NCBI GenBank assembly: GCA_948469375.1
Contig: CAOKLO010000014.1
Location: 1 to 61,110 of the forward strand
Origin: an uncultured bacterium
GTDB lineage: Bacteria > Bacillota > Clostridia > Oscillospirales > Oscillospiraceae
DNA: 61,110 bases
Direction: 5' to 3'
Shown: positions 23,011 through 30,840 of the stretch, piece by piece
How positions within the stretch are numbered: the stretch's first letter is position 1
How the letters are laid out: each line of letters opens with the position of its first letter
Translations under genes and position numbers: made by a program
The notes under the pieces: model-generated
The model's input: the letters and a program-made list of their open reading frames with translations, nothing else
Told to the model about the DNA's origin: nothing
Database searches by the model: none

Positions 23011-24159
23011 ATGCTTATCGTCAACGGCATCATCCACACCATGGAGACCAAAACGATCCCAAACGGCTTTGTCCTCATGGAGGGCAGCCGTATCACTCAG
23101 GTGGGCCCCATGTTCAGCCTCCCGGAGGACGTGGAGCTGGACAGCCTGGTGGACGCCCAGGGCGGTCACGTCCTCCCGGGCTTCATCGACGCCCATTGCC
23201 ATGTGGGACTCTACGGCGCCGTCTCCCAGGAGGACGACCTTAACGAGTCTTCCGCCTCCTGCACCCCCCATCTCCGGGCGCTGGACGGCGTGGACCCGCT
23301 CAGCCAATACTTTGAGGAGGCCCGCCGGGCGGGCGTCACCTGCATCCACACGGGTCCCGGCTCCGCCAACCCCATCGCCGGGCAGTCCATTCTGCTGAAA
23401 ACCACCGGCGGCATCGTTGACCAGATGACGGTACGCGCCCCCGCCGCCATGAAATTCGCCCTGGGGGAGAACCCCAAACGGGTTCACAAGGACCACGGCC
23501 CCGCCACCCGCATGGCCACCGCCGCCCTCATCCGGGACAAGCTGACCCAGGCGCTGAATTATGATTTAAAGTGGGTCCGGGCCAAGGCCGATGACGAAAT
23601 GGATGACCCGGAGTTTGACGCCCAGCTGGACGCCCTGCGCCCGGTGGTCACGGGCCGCCTCCCCGCTCACTTCCACGCCCACCGGGCGGACGACATCGCC
23701 ACCGCCGTCCGGCTCAGCCGTGAGTTTGGGCTGGACTGCGTCATCGTCCACGGTACCGAGGGCCATCTTATCGCCGGCTACCTGGCCAAGGAAGGCATTC
23801 CCGTCATCACCGGCCCCTTCCTGATGGACCGGGGCAAGCCGGAGCTGGGCCGCCTCACCATGGAAAACACCGCTATTCTGGCCCGGGCGGGGGTACAGGT
23901 TGCCATCTGCACCGACCACCCGGAGACGCCCATCTCCCTGCTCCCCTTCTGCGCCGCCATGGCCGCCCGGGCGGGGATGGACGAGGAGGAAGCTCTCGCC
24001 GCCATCACCATCAACGCCGCCTGCATCGTCGGCATGGGCGACCGGCTGGGCTCCCTTTCCCCAGGCAAGGACGCGGACGTGGTGATCATGGACGGCCACC
24101 CCTTCCACTGGCGCACCCGCGCCACCCATGTATTCATCGACGGACAGGAGGTTATCTGA
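23011..24159 (+). CDS. Metal-dependent amidohydrolase (imidazolonepropionase-like)
   Basis: 382 aa from ATG 23011 (AGGAGG 6 nt upstream; open frame earlier). Amidohydrolase superfamily: beta-sandwich start (VNGIIHTMETK), first metal motif GFIDAHCHVG (about 65-74), HFHAHRADD and HGTEGH histidines, catalytic aspartate in CTDHPETP, and the C-terminal ITINAACIVGMGDRLGSLSPGKDADVVI. It hydrolyses C-N bonds in a cyclic or amide substrate that cannot be named. Its TGA is followed immediately by the fumarase-like gene. Confidence 0.9.
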   Translation: MLIVNGIIHTMETKTIPNGFVLMEGSRITQVGPMFSLPEDVELDSLVDAQGGHVLPGFIDAHCHVGLYGAVSQEDDLNESSASCTPHLRALDGVDPLSQYFEEARRAGVTCIHTGPGSANPIAGQSILLKTTGGIVDQMTVRAPAAMKFALGENPKRVHKDHGPATRMATAALIRDKLTQALNYDLKWVRAKADDEMDDPEFDAQLDALRPVVTGRLPAHFHAHRADDIATAVRLSREFGLDCVIVHGTEGHLIAGYLAKEGIPVITGPFLMDRGKPELGRLTMENTAILARAGVQVAICTDHPETPISLLPFCAAMAARAGMDEEEALAAITINAACIVGMGDRLGSLSPGKDADVVIMDGHPFHWRTRATHVFIDGQEVI

Positions 24160-25005
24160 ATGATACGGGAAATTGAAGCAAAAGCCCTGTCCGACACGAT
24201 TCGGGCGCTGTGCATTGAGGCCAACACCATTCTCCCCCAGGATTTGCGAGACGCGATTTGTTCCGCGCGGGAAAACGAGCTTTCCCCAGTGGGACAAGCC
24301 ATTCTGGGCGATTTAGTGGAGAATTATGAGTTTGCCCAGGCCAAGGGTCTGCCCATCTGCCAGGACACGGGGATGGCTGTTGTGTTCCTGGACTGGGGGC
24401 AGGACTGCCACCTCACCGGCGGCTCCTTGGAGGATGCCGTCAACGACGGCGTGCGCCGGGGCTATTTGGACGGCCATCTGCGGCTGTCGGTGGTGGGGGA
24501 CCCCCTCCGCCGGGTGAACACCAACGACAACACCCCCGCCATCCTCCACCTGCGGATGGCGCCGGGGGACAAGGTGGATATCACCATCGCCCCCAAGGGC
24601 TTCGGAAGCGAGAATATGACAAAGCTTAACATGTTCAACCCCTCCGTCAGCCAGGAGCAGGTGGAGGACTTTATCGTGGACTGCGTGTCCCAGGCCGGGT
24701 CCAACCCCTGCCCGCCGGTGGTCATCGGCGTGGGGCTGGGAGGCACATCCGAGGCAGCGGCGGAGCTGGCCAAACGGGCCCTTCTCCGCCCCGCCGGGGA
24801 ACGCCACCCAGACCCCTTCTACACAGCCATGGAGGAGCGCATTCTGGAGCGGGTCAACCGTCTGGGCATCGGCCCCCAGGGGCTGGGCGGGCGGACCACC
24901 GCCCTGTCCGCCGCCATCCTCACCCAGGGCACCCATATCGCCGGACTGCCCTGCGCGGTGAATTTGGGGTGCCATGTGACACGGCACGCCCATGTGACGC
25001 TGTAG
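24160..25005 (+). CDS. Fumarate hydratase / L(+)-tartrate dehydratase alpha subunit, orphan
   Basis: 281 aa class I (Fe-S) hydro-lyase alpha subunit, full length. The three cysteines that hold the 4Fe-4S cluster are visible: C67 in LPICQDTG, C184 in NPCPP and C271 in NLGCHVTRHA. Two-subunit clostridial enzymes normally have the beta subunit (TtdB/FumA-C) directly downstream. Here the next gene is an unrelated AT-rich DUF3788 gene, then prfC; no beta subunit is in the window. It starts directly at the amidohydrolase stop. Without a partner it may be inactive or use a beta subunit from elsewhere. Confidence 0.9.
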   Translation: MIREIEAKALSDTIRALCIEANTILPQDLRDAICSARENELSPVGQAILGDLVENYEFAQAKGLPICQDTGMAVVFLDWGQDCHLTGGSLEDAVNDGVRRGYLDGHLRLSVVGDPLRRVNTNDNTPAILHLRMAPGDKVDITIAPKGFGSENMTKLNMFNPSVSQEQVEDFIVDCVSQAGSNPCPPVVIGVGLGGTSEAAAELAKRALLRPAGERHPDPFYTAMEERILERVNRLGIGPQGLGGRTTALSAAILTQGTHIAGLPCAVNLGCHVTRHAHVTL

Positions 25006-25071
25006 GGCATTTCAACAGATCGGGGCTTGCCGGGAGGTTCGGCCAATCGAAAAATTTACGGAGGGGATATC

Positions 25072-25485
25072 ATGCTTGAAAATATACCATCTCAATCAGC
25101 TATGGCTGAATTGCTCGGACAATCTCTGTTTGAAGTTTGGCAAGCATTATGTTTAGCCATTGATGAAAAATACGATATGGAACGAGTGTGGAATACTGGT
25201 GGCAAAAATTGGGCTTACGAGTACAAATATCGCAGAGGCGGTAAAACACTTTGCTGCCTATACGCTAAGAGCAATTGCATTGGATTCATGATAATCTTTG
25301 GAAAAGAGGAAAGAGCAAAATTTGAAGATATAAGGGGTACTCTTTCTAACGCCGTTTGCAAACAATTTGATGAGGCTAAAACCTATCACGATGGAAAATG
25401 GGTCATGTTTGAACCGGCCAGCACGGCTGATTTTGATGATTACATGAAAATGTTGGCTATTAAGAGAAAACCGAATCGGAAATAA
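25072..25485 (+). CDS. DUF3788 family protein
   Basis: 137 aa from ATG 25072, after GGAGGGG. It matches the DUF3788 pattern in the centre: MERVWNTGGKNWAYEYKYRR, GGKTLCCLYAKSN, FGKEERAKFE and the AKTYHDGKWVMFEP region. Function of the family is unknown. Codon use and base composition are markedly AT-rich against G/C-rich neighbours, suggesting recent acquisition, and it sits where a fumarase beta subunit would be expected. Confidence 0.85.
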   Translation: MLENIPSQSAMAELLGQSLFEVWQALCLAIDEKYDMERVWNTGGKNWAYEYKYRRGGKTLCCLYAKSNCIGFMIIFGKEERAKFEDIRGTLSNAVCKQFDEAKTYHDGKWVMFEPASTADFDDYMKMLAIKRKPNRK

Positions 25486-25536
25486 CAATTTTCACTTTGT
25501 TGTGGCGTGTCTCTTTTCTTCTCCGGATGATCGTGG

Positions 25537-25583
25537 TATACTAATTAGGTTACGATTTTATTTAGGGGGTTCTTCCCATGTAA
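25537..25583 (+). promoter_or_regulatory. prfC promoter and AUG-UAA start-stop leader element
   Basis: A TG-extended TATACT (25537-25542) lacks a good -35. About 25-30 nt downstream of the expected start site, AGGGGG (25564-25569) is followed after 8 nt by ATG immediately followed by TAA (25578-25583). This forms a minimal initiation-termination unit 45 nt before the prfC start. Confidence 0.5.
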
Positions 25584-25628
25584 AGGACCGTTTTCTTCTA
25601 AAAACCAAATCAAACAGGAGGAGCTCTC

Positions 25629-27230
25629 ATGTCTCAATATGAATCTGAAATCAAGCGGCGGAGGACCTTCGCCATCATCTCCCACCCCGACGCGGGCAAA
25701 ACCACCCTGACGGAAAAATTCCTGCTGTACGGAGGCGCCATCGCCCAGGCGGGGGTGGTCAAGGGCAAGAAAAACGCCCGGGCCGCCACCTCCGACTGGA
25801 TGGAAATCGAAAAGCAGCGGGGCATCTCCGTCACCTCCTCCGTTATGCAGTTCCAGTACGAGGGCTTCTGCATCAACATCCTGGACACCCCCGGCCACCA
25901 GGATTTCTCCGAGGACACCTACCGCACCCTGATGGCGGCGGATTCCGCCGTCATGGTCATCGACGCCGCCAAGGGCGTGGAGGCCCAGACCCGGAAGCTG
26001 TTCAAGGTGTGCGCCATGCGGGATATCCCCATCTTCACATTTATCAACAAGATGGACCGGGAGGCCCGGGACCCCTTTGAGCTGTGCCAGGAGCTGGAGC
26101 ACGAGCTGGGCATCGACACCTACGCCGTCAACTGGCCCATCGGCTGCGGCAAGGCGTTCCAGGGCGTGTACGACCGGGAGCGCAAGCGCATCGTCCACTT
26201 CACCTCCAACGGCGGCTCCAAGGCCGCCACCGCCACCGAGGTGTCGCTGGACGACCCGGCGCTGGCGGACCTCATCGGCCAGTCCTACCGGGACCAGCTG
26301 GCGGATGAAATCGAGCTGCTGGACGGCGCCTCCTGCGAGTTCGACATGGACCGGGTGCGCCACGGCCAGCTGTCCCCGGTGTTCTTCGGCTCGGCGCTGA
26401 CCAACTTCGGCGTGGAGCCCTTCCTGGAGGACTTTCTGCGCATGACCACCGCCCCCCTGCCCCGCACCGCCGGGGAGGAGCTGATCGACTCCTTCGACGA
26501 CGGCTTCTCTGCCTTCGTATTCAAGATCCAGGCCAATATGAACAAGGCCCACCGGGACCGGATCGCCTTTATGCGGGTGGTGTCCGGCCGGTTCGACGCG
26601 GACAAGGAGGTCTACCACGTTCAGGGCGGCAAAAAGATCAAGCTCTCCCGGCCTCAGCAGCTCATGGCCGCCGAGCGGGAGATCATCGAGGAGGCCTACG
26701 CCGGGGACATCATCGGCGTATTTGACCCGGGCATCTTCTCCATCGGCGATACCCTGTGCACCGCGGCCCACAAGTTCCAGTTCGACCCCATCCCCACCTT
26801 CGCCCCGGAGCATTTCCGCCGGGTACGGCCGCTGGACACCATGAAGCGCAAGCAGTTCCTCAAGGGCATGGAGCAGATCGCCCAGGAGGGCGCGATTCAG
26901 ATCTTCAAGACCCCTTATTCCGGCATGGAGGAGGTCATCGTGGGCGTGGTGGGCACGCTCCAATTCGACGTGCTGGAGTACCGCCTGAAAAACGAGTACG
27001 GCGTGGACCTGTACGCCGAGGGCCTGCCTTATGAGTATCTGCGCTGGATGCACCACGAGGGCGACGAGCCCCTCCGGGCGGACGACCTGACCCTCCCCGG
27101 CGACGCCATGCTGGTGGAGGACTACCGGCAGAACCAGCTGCTGCTGTTCGCCTCCCAGTGGTCCATTAACTGGACGTCGGAGCGGAACAAAAACATCACC
27201 CTGTCCGAGTTCGGCGGGGCCAAGTTTTAA
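25629..27230 (+). CDS. prfC: Peptide chain release factor 3
   Basis: 533 aa, full length. Translational GTPase that recycles RF1/RF2 from the ribosome after termination. P-loop HPDAGKTT (about 19-26), switch II DTPGHQDFSEDT, NKMD, and the RF3-specific C-terminal domain are present. ATG 25629 follows ACAGGAGGAG. It is monocistronic with a strong terminator after it. The leader contains an AUG-UAA start-stop with its own Shine-Dalgarno. Confidence 0.96.
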   Translation: MSQYESEIKRRRTFAIISHPDAGKTTLTEKFLLYGGAIAQAGVVKGKKNARAATSDWMEIEKQRGISVTSSVMQFQYEGFCINILDTPGHQDFSEDTYRTLMAADSAVMVIDAAKGVEAQTRKLFKVCAMRDIPIFTFINKMDREARDPFELCQELEHELGIDTYAVNWPIGCGKAFQGVYDRERKRIVHFTSNGGSKAATATEVSLDDPALADLIGQSYRDQLADEIELLDGASCEFDMDRVRHGQLSPVFFGSALTNFGVEPFLEDFLRMTTAPLPRTAGEELIDSFDDGFSAFVFKIQANMNKAHRDRIAFMRVVSGRFDADKEVYHVQGGKKIKLSRPQQLMAAEREIIEEAYAGDIIGVFDPGIFSIGDTLCTAAHKFQFDPIPTFAPEHFRRVRPLDTMKRKQFLKGMEQIAQEGAIQIFKTPYSGMEEVIVGVVGTLQFDVLEYRLKNEYGVDLYAEGLPYEYLRWMHHEGDEPLRADDLTLPGDAMLVEDYRQNQLLLFASQWSINWTSERNKNITLSEFGGAKF

Positions 27231-27238
27231 CAGAAAAC

Positions 27239-27277
27239 GCGAAACCCGCCGGAACACCACCCCGGCGGGTCTCGTTT
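27239..27277 (+). terminator. Terminator after prfC
   Basis: GAAACCCGCCGG (27241-27252) pairs with CCGGCGGGTCTCG with one mismatch, followed by TTT. Confidence 0.85.
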
Positions 27278-27301
27278 ATCATGATTGCAAGGAGGAGCAG
27301 C

Positions 27302-27841
27302 ATGAACGCGTTGGTGATGAATTGCAGTCCTGTCAGAAATGGTGCAACCGCAGAAATTGTGCGTATCGTTTCCCATTGCCTGGAAAAAAGATATGACACC
27401 AGAAGTATCTGCATAGATGATTTTCAGATCGCTTTTTGCAGGGGGTGCAGAACCTGTCATGATACCGCCAAATGCGTCCAGCAGGACGATGCAGACAAAG
27501 TCATCGAACAATATGAGTGGGCGGACATCATCGTGTCGGTGTCTCCCTCCTACTGGGCGGATATCCCGGGACAGTTCAAAGCGTTTATCGACAGATGCAC
27601 TCCCTGGTGTAATACGCATGAACCGCACGCAGCGATCAGCGGCGGAAAAAAGGGATATTCCATCGCCTTACGGACGGGGCCAGGCATGAGGGAATGCGAC
27701 CGTATCATGGAGAGTATCGAGCATTTCTACGGGCATATGGAGATCCAGTGCTGCGGCAGGCTGGGGTTATGCTCCATAGAGAACAGACCGGCAGTAGAGC
27801 CGAGAAAAAACGAGATCATCGCGTTTTGCCAGAAGATATAA
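27302..27841 (+). CDS. Flavodoxin-like NADPH-dependent FMN reductase
   Basis: 179 aa from ATG 27302 (AAGGAGGAG 6 nt upstream). Flavodoxin fold: FMN phosphate-binding VMNCSPVRNGATAEIV (about 5-20), a cysteine pair CRGCRTC (clostridial iron-sulfur flavoprotein style but shorter), SVSPSYWADIPGQFKAFIDR and a GKKGYSIALRTG segment. It is a likely cytosolic quinone or flavin reductase. Codon use is less GC-rich than prfC. Its end overlaps the convergent gene 27816-28529 by 26 nt. Confidence 0.82.
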   Translation: MNALVMNCSPVRNGATAEIVRIVSHCLEKRYDTRSICIDDFQIAFCRGCRTCHDTAKCVQQDDADKVIEQYEWADIIVSVSPSYWADIPGQFKAFIDRCTPWCNTHEPHAAISGGKKGYSIALRTGPGMRECDRIMESIEHFYGHMEIQCCGRLGLCSIENRPAVEPRKNEIIAFCQKI

Positions 27842-28529
27842 ACGAATCCCTGCCCACGCTCAGCTCCTCCCGCCGCACCTCCCCCCGCTCCCACAACAGG
27901 GCCAGTACCTGCTCCGCGCAGTCCTCCGGCAGGTCCAGCCCCTCCGCCCCCAAGGCCAGCCCGTTCAGCGTCCCGCCCTCATACAGCTCCACACTCCGCC
28001 CCCAGCGGCCCCCGCCCGGACCGAAAGCCGCCGTCACATCCGCCCCCGCCACGGGCGGCGTCACCGGCAGGCCGAATTTCGCCTGCAAATACCGGGCGTA
28101 CTCCTCCCCGCCGGGGGTATCGATGAGCAGCCCCCGCACCTGGGGGCACAGCCGCTCCGCCGCCCGCTCCAGCTCCGGGCACAGCCTGGGCGCGGACAGT
28201 GCCACCCGGCCCCGCCGGGGAGAAATCCCCGCCTCTGCCAGCGCCCCCAGCGCCAGCACGTCCGCGCAGCCCCGCCGCAGAGGGAGCGTATCCACCGTAT
28301 CCAGCATGGCAAGCCTGTCTGCATAGGGGAAACCGCTCCCCAGCACTACCCGGCCCACTCCGGCACGGACCAGCGCCCGCTCCCCCCGGCTCAGCCGCCG
28401 CCGAAGCCGCCAAGAGGCCAGTCCCTCCGGCTCGAACACCGTGGCCCGCAGCACCTCCAGCGGGCCCAGTCGTCCCTCCTCCAGCCGGAAACGCCCTCTT
28501 TCCCGCACCAGAACCAGCTGACCCACCAT
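27816..28529 (-). CDS. Hypothetical protein, conserved-looking
   Basis: 237 aa from ATG 28529 (GAGG 8 nt upstream; GTG 28538 possible). No domain recognised. It has many Arg, Leu and Ala residues, a GVGRVVLGSGFPYADRLAML region and a GLLIDTPGGEEYARYLQAKFG region, which could be a small alpha/beta domain. No signal peptide or membrane segment. Strong third-position G/C bias supports coding. It is divergent from degV across a region with a repeated TGTCAA(G/A)TATGCG (28564 and 28591). Function unknown. Confidence 0.6.
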   Translation of the reverse strand: MVGQLVLVRERGRFRLEEGRLGPLEVLRATVFEPEGLASWRLRRRLSRGERALVRAGVGRVVLGSGFPYADRLAMLDTVDTLPLRRGCADVLALGALAEAGISPRRGRVALSAPRLCPELERAAERLCPQVRGLLIDTPGGEEYARYLQAKFGLPVTPPVAGADVTAAFGPGGGRWGRSVELYEGGTLNGLALGAEGLDLPEDCAEQVLALLWERGEVRREELSVGRDSFISSGKTR

Positions 28530-28615
28530 GTCCATCACCTCACCGACAGATATGCCCCCGGCGTGTCAAGTATGCGCTCTATTCCAGCCTGTCAAATATG
28601 CGGACAAATCTTCCC

Positions 28616-28644
28616 TTGCAATCCGCCATATGAAATGATATAAT
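28616..28644 (+). promoter_or_regulatory. Promoter of the DegV gene
   Basis: TTGCAA (28616-28621), 17-bp spacer and TATAAT (28639-28644), about 58 nt before the start codon. Confidence 0.78.
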
Positions 28645-28702
28645 TCTTACAATTTGGACCCTGACGCGCCGGGTTCTCCATATACAAACGGAGGTCATCT
28701 CA

Positions 28703-29539
28703 ATGTCCATCAAAATCACCGCCACCAGCACCTGCGACCTGCCCCCCGAGCTGCTGGAGCGCTATCAGATCACCATGGTTCCCCTCTACGTGTCCTTTGG
28801 CGGAGGCACCTATAAGGACGGCTTAGAGGCCACCCCCGAGGACATCTTCCGCCATGTGGAGGGAGGCGGCCAGCTGCCCTCCACCTCCGCCGTCAACATC
28901 GCGGACTATCAGGAGCTGTTCGCGGAGCTCTCCCCCAAGTACGACTCCGTGCTCCACATCACCATCGGCAGCGAATTCTCCTGCTGCTACCAGAACGCCC
29001 TGGTGGCGGCGGAGGACTACTCCAACGTGTACGTGGTGGACTCCCGGAATCTGACCGTGGGGCAGGGCATCCTGGCCCTGGAGGCCGCCATCGCCGCTGA
29101 GCGGGGGGACAGCATTGAGGACATTCTCAACATGCTGAACGGTATGATCGACCGGGTGGACACCACCTTCGTAGTGGACAAGCTGGACTATCTGGCCAAG
29201 GGCGGGCGGTGCTCCTCCGTGGTGGCCCTGGGGGCCAACCTGCTGCGGCTGAAGCCCTGCATCGTACTGGCCGACGGCAAAATGACCGTGGGCAAAAAAT
29301 ATCGGGGCGCCTTTGAGAAGGTGCTCCCCGACTACGTGCGGGACCAGCTGGCGGGCAAGAACGTCAGTCTGGACCGGATCTTCGTCGTCCACACCCGCTG
29401 TGACCCGGCCATTCCCGCCGCCGTGCGCGGCATTGTGAAGGAGTTCGGCTTCCGGGAGGTCGTCACCGCTGTGGCGGGCTGTACCATCTCCTGCCACTGC
29501 GGGCCCAATACTTTGGGTATTATCTTCCTGCGGAAATAA
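28703..29539 (+). CDS. DegV family fatty-acid-binding protein
   Basis: 278 aa, full length. DegV/FakB fold: N-terminal ITATSTCDLPPELLERY with STCDL, the GTYKDG turn, TSAVNIADYQELF, the middle ITIGSEFSCCYQNA with the conserved serine, and ...DKLDYLAKGGRCSS. FakB-type members deliver fatty acids to FakA for phosphorylation; others have unknown ligands. No fakA is nearby. ACGGAGG precedes ATG 28703. Monocistronic. Confidence 0.92.
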   Translation: MSIKITATSTCDLPPELLERYQITMVPLYVSFGGGTYKDGLEATPEDIFRHVEGGGQLPSTSAVNIADYQELFAELSPKYDSVLHITIGSEFSCCYQNALVAAEDYSNVYVVDSRNLTVGQGILALEAAIAAERGDSIEDILNMLNGMIDRVDTTFVVDKLDYLAKGGRCSSVVALGANLLRLKPCIVLADGKMTVGKKYRGAFEKVLPDYVRDQLAGKNVSLDRIFVVHTRCDPAIPAAVRGIVKEFGFREVVTAVAGCTISCHCGPNTLGIIFLRK

Positions 29540-29556
29540 CAAATGGTTTTAAGCAA

Positions 29557-29590
29557 ATGCTCCACCCCCGGTCTGTCTGGGGTGGAGCAT
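29557..29590. terminator. Terminator between the DegV gene and the S41 gene
   Basis: ATGCTCCACCCC (29557-29568) pairs with GGGGTGGAGCAT (29579-29590), followed by GTTTTATTT. It serves both convergent units. Confidence 0.85.
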
Positions 29591-29593
29591 GTT

Positions 29594-30760
29594 TTATTTG
29601 GTCAGCAGTTCGATGGCCGCCTGGAGCTGGTTGTCGTTCTCCTCACCCATCACTGCGCCCTCATTCAGGGACAGCTCCACGTCAGGCGTAATCCCCTCTC
29701 CAATGAGGGAGTGGCCGCTGCCGGTGCAGTAGGTGGCGGTGGACAAGCCCACTCCGCCGCCGTTGAACAGTGGAAAGGTCACCTGGGAATACCCCTTGCC
29801 TGAGGTGAGCTCGCCCACGATGGGTGCGCCCACGCTCTCCCGGAGCTGAGCGGCCAGCAGCTCCGCCGCCGAGTAGCTGTCCTTGTTTACCAGCACCGCT
29901 ATGGGCAGGTCGATGCACTCCGTGTCCGACCGGTACACCGACTGGAACCACCACCGGGCCTTCTGGGTGAACACCGGGCCCTCGGGCAGCAGGTAGTCTA
30001 AAATCTTTTCCAGCTCCGCCACATACCCACCGGGGTCGCTGCGCACGTCCACGATGAGGGCCTGGGCTCCCTGTTCCACCAGGGTGTCCACCTCCTGCTT
30101 AAAGCTGTCGGAGGAGCCGGAATAGAAGTTGCTCAGCCTCACATAGCCAATGTTTCCCTCCAGCATTTTTCCGCTGGCGGAGGAACTGCGCAGGGTGGCC
30201 CGGGTGCAGGTCGCCTCCCTGATGGAGCCATCCTCCCCCAGCAGGGTGAGCACCACCTGAGTCCCCTCTTCCCCTTTAATATAATCGGCCCCGTCTGCCT
30301 GATTCTCTCCCGCCAAGGACACACCGTCGGCGGCGGTGATGACGTCTCCCACCAGCACGCCCGCCTTGTCCGCCGGGCCGCCCTCGGTGACGCTCCGCAC
30401 CAGCAGGCCCTCCTCCCGGGTATAGTCGATGGTAATCCCAATGCCTACATAGTTGTTGGCCCGGGTAGCCCTCAGCTGCTCATACTGCTCCTCGCTCCGA
30501 TAGTAGGACCAGCGGTCCCCCAGCCCCTTCACAAAGGCGTCCAGCCCCAGGTCCACCGCCTTGTCCAGATCTGCGTCCGCCTCCACAAAGGCAAACCGGG
30601 CCAGCAGATAGGTCTGTAGCATGGCCATGCCGCTTTTCCCCAGCAGCAGGCACCATACCCCAGTGGACACCGCCAGCGTCAGCACCACCGCAATCAATAC
30701 CTTGAGCCATCCGGCCAGTCCCCGCCGCTTTTTTGATTCGTGTATCGTCCGCTCCTCCAT
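29594..30760 (-). CDS. S41 family C-terminal processing peptidase
   Basis: 388 aa from ATG 30760 (GAGGAGG upstream). One N-terminal membrane anchor (about 17-38), then a PDZ domain (about 95-185, VGIGITIDYTREEGLLVRSV, AGVLVGDVITAADG) and the S41 protease domain with IDVRSDPGGY, catalytic serine in NKDSYSAAELLA and lysine in TSGKGYSQ. It is extracytoplasmic, and related CtpA/B enzymes act on cell-wall or sporulation proteins. It follows two M23 hydrolase genes and ftsEX on the same strand, suggesting a role in envelope remodelling. Confidence 0.93.
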   Translation of the reverse strand: MEERTIHESKKRRGLAGWLKVLIAVVLTLAVSTGVWCLLLGKSGMAMLQTYLLARFAFVEADADLDKAVDLGLDAFVKGLGDRWSYYRSEEQYEQLRATRANNYVGIGITIDYTREEGLLVRSVTEGGPADKAGVLVGDVITAADGVSLAGENQADGADYIKGEEGTQVVLTLLGEDGSIREATCTRATLRSSSASGKMLEGNIGYVRLSNFYSGSSDSFKQEVDTLVEQGAQALIVDVRSDPGGYVAELEKILDYLLPEGPVFTQKARWWFQSVYRSDTECIDLPIAVLVNKDSYSAAELLAAQLRESVGAPIVGELTSGKGYSQVTFPLFNGGGVGLSTATYCTGSGHSLIGEGITPDVELSLNEGAVMGEENDNQLQAAIELLTK

Positions 30761-30789
30761 ATTCCAGACCTCCTCGCTGAACATTGAAC

Positions 30790-30816
30790 AGGGGCGCGGG
30801 TTTTTCCCGCGCCCCT
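30790..30816 (-). terminator. Hairpin between M23 and S41 genes
   Basis: A perfect 11-bp stem AGGGGCGCGGG / CCCGCGCCCCT (30790-30800 with 30806-30816) with an AAAAA loop on the minus strand. The T-tract is weak, so it may give only partial termination before the S41 gene. Confidence 0.55.
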
Positions 30817-30840
30817 GGGTTTTATTCCTTTGCGCCGTCC

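Noticed and set aside
25545-27260. 571-codon minus-strand frame opposite prfC
   Set aside because: Pure shadow of a conserved gene; composition dominated by Gly, Val, His and Leu with no motif and no start signals.
28561-28610. Repeated TGTCAA(G/A)TATGCG as an operator pair
   Set aside because: Two 13-nt near copies 27 nt apart may be coincidental because they overlap -35-like TTGACA sequences; too little to call a regulator site.
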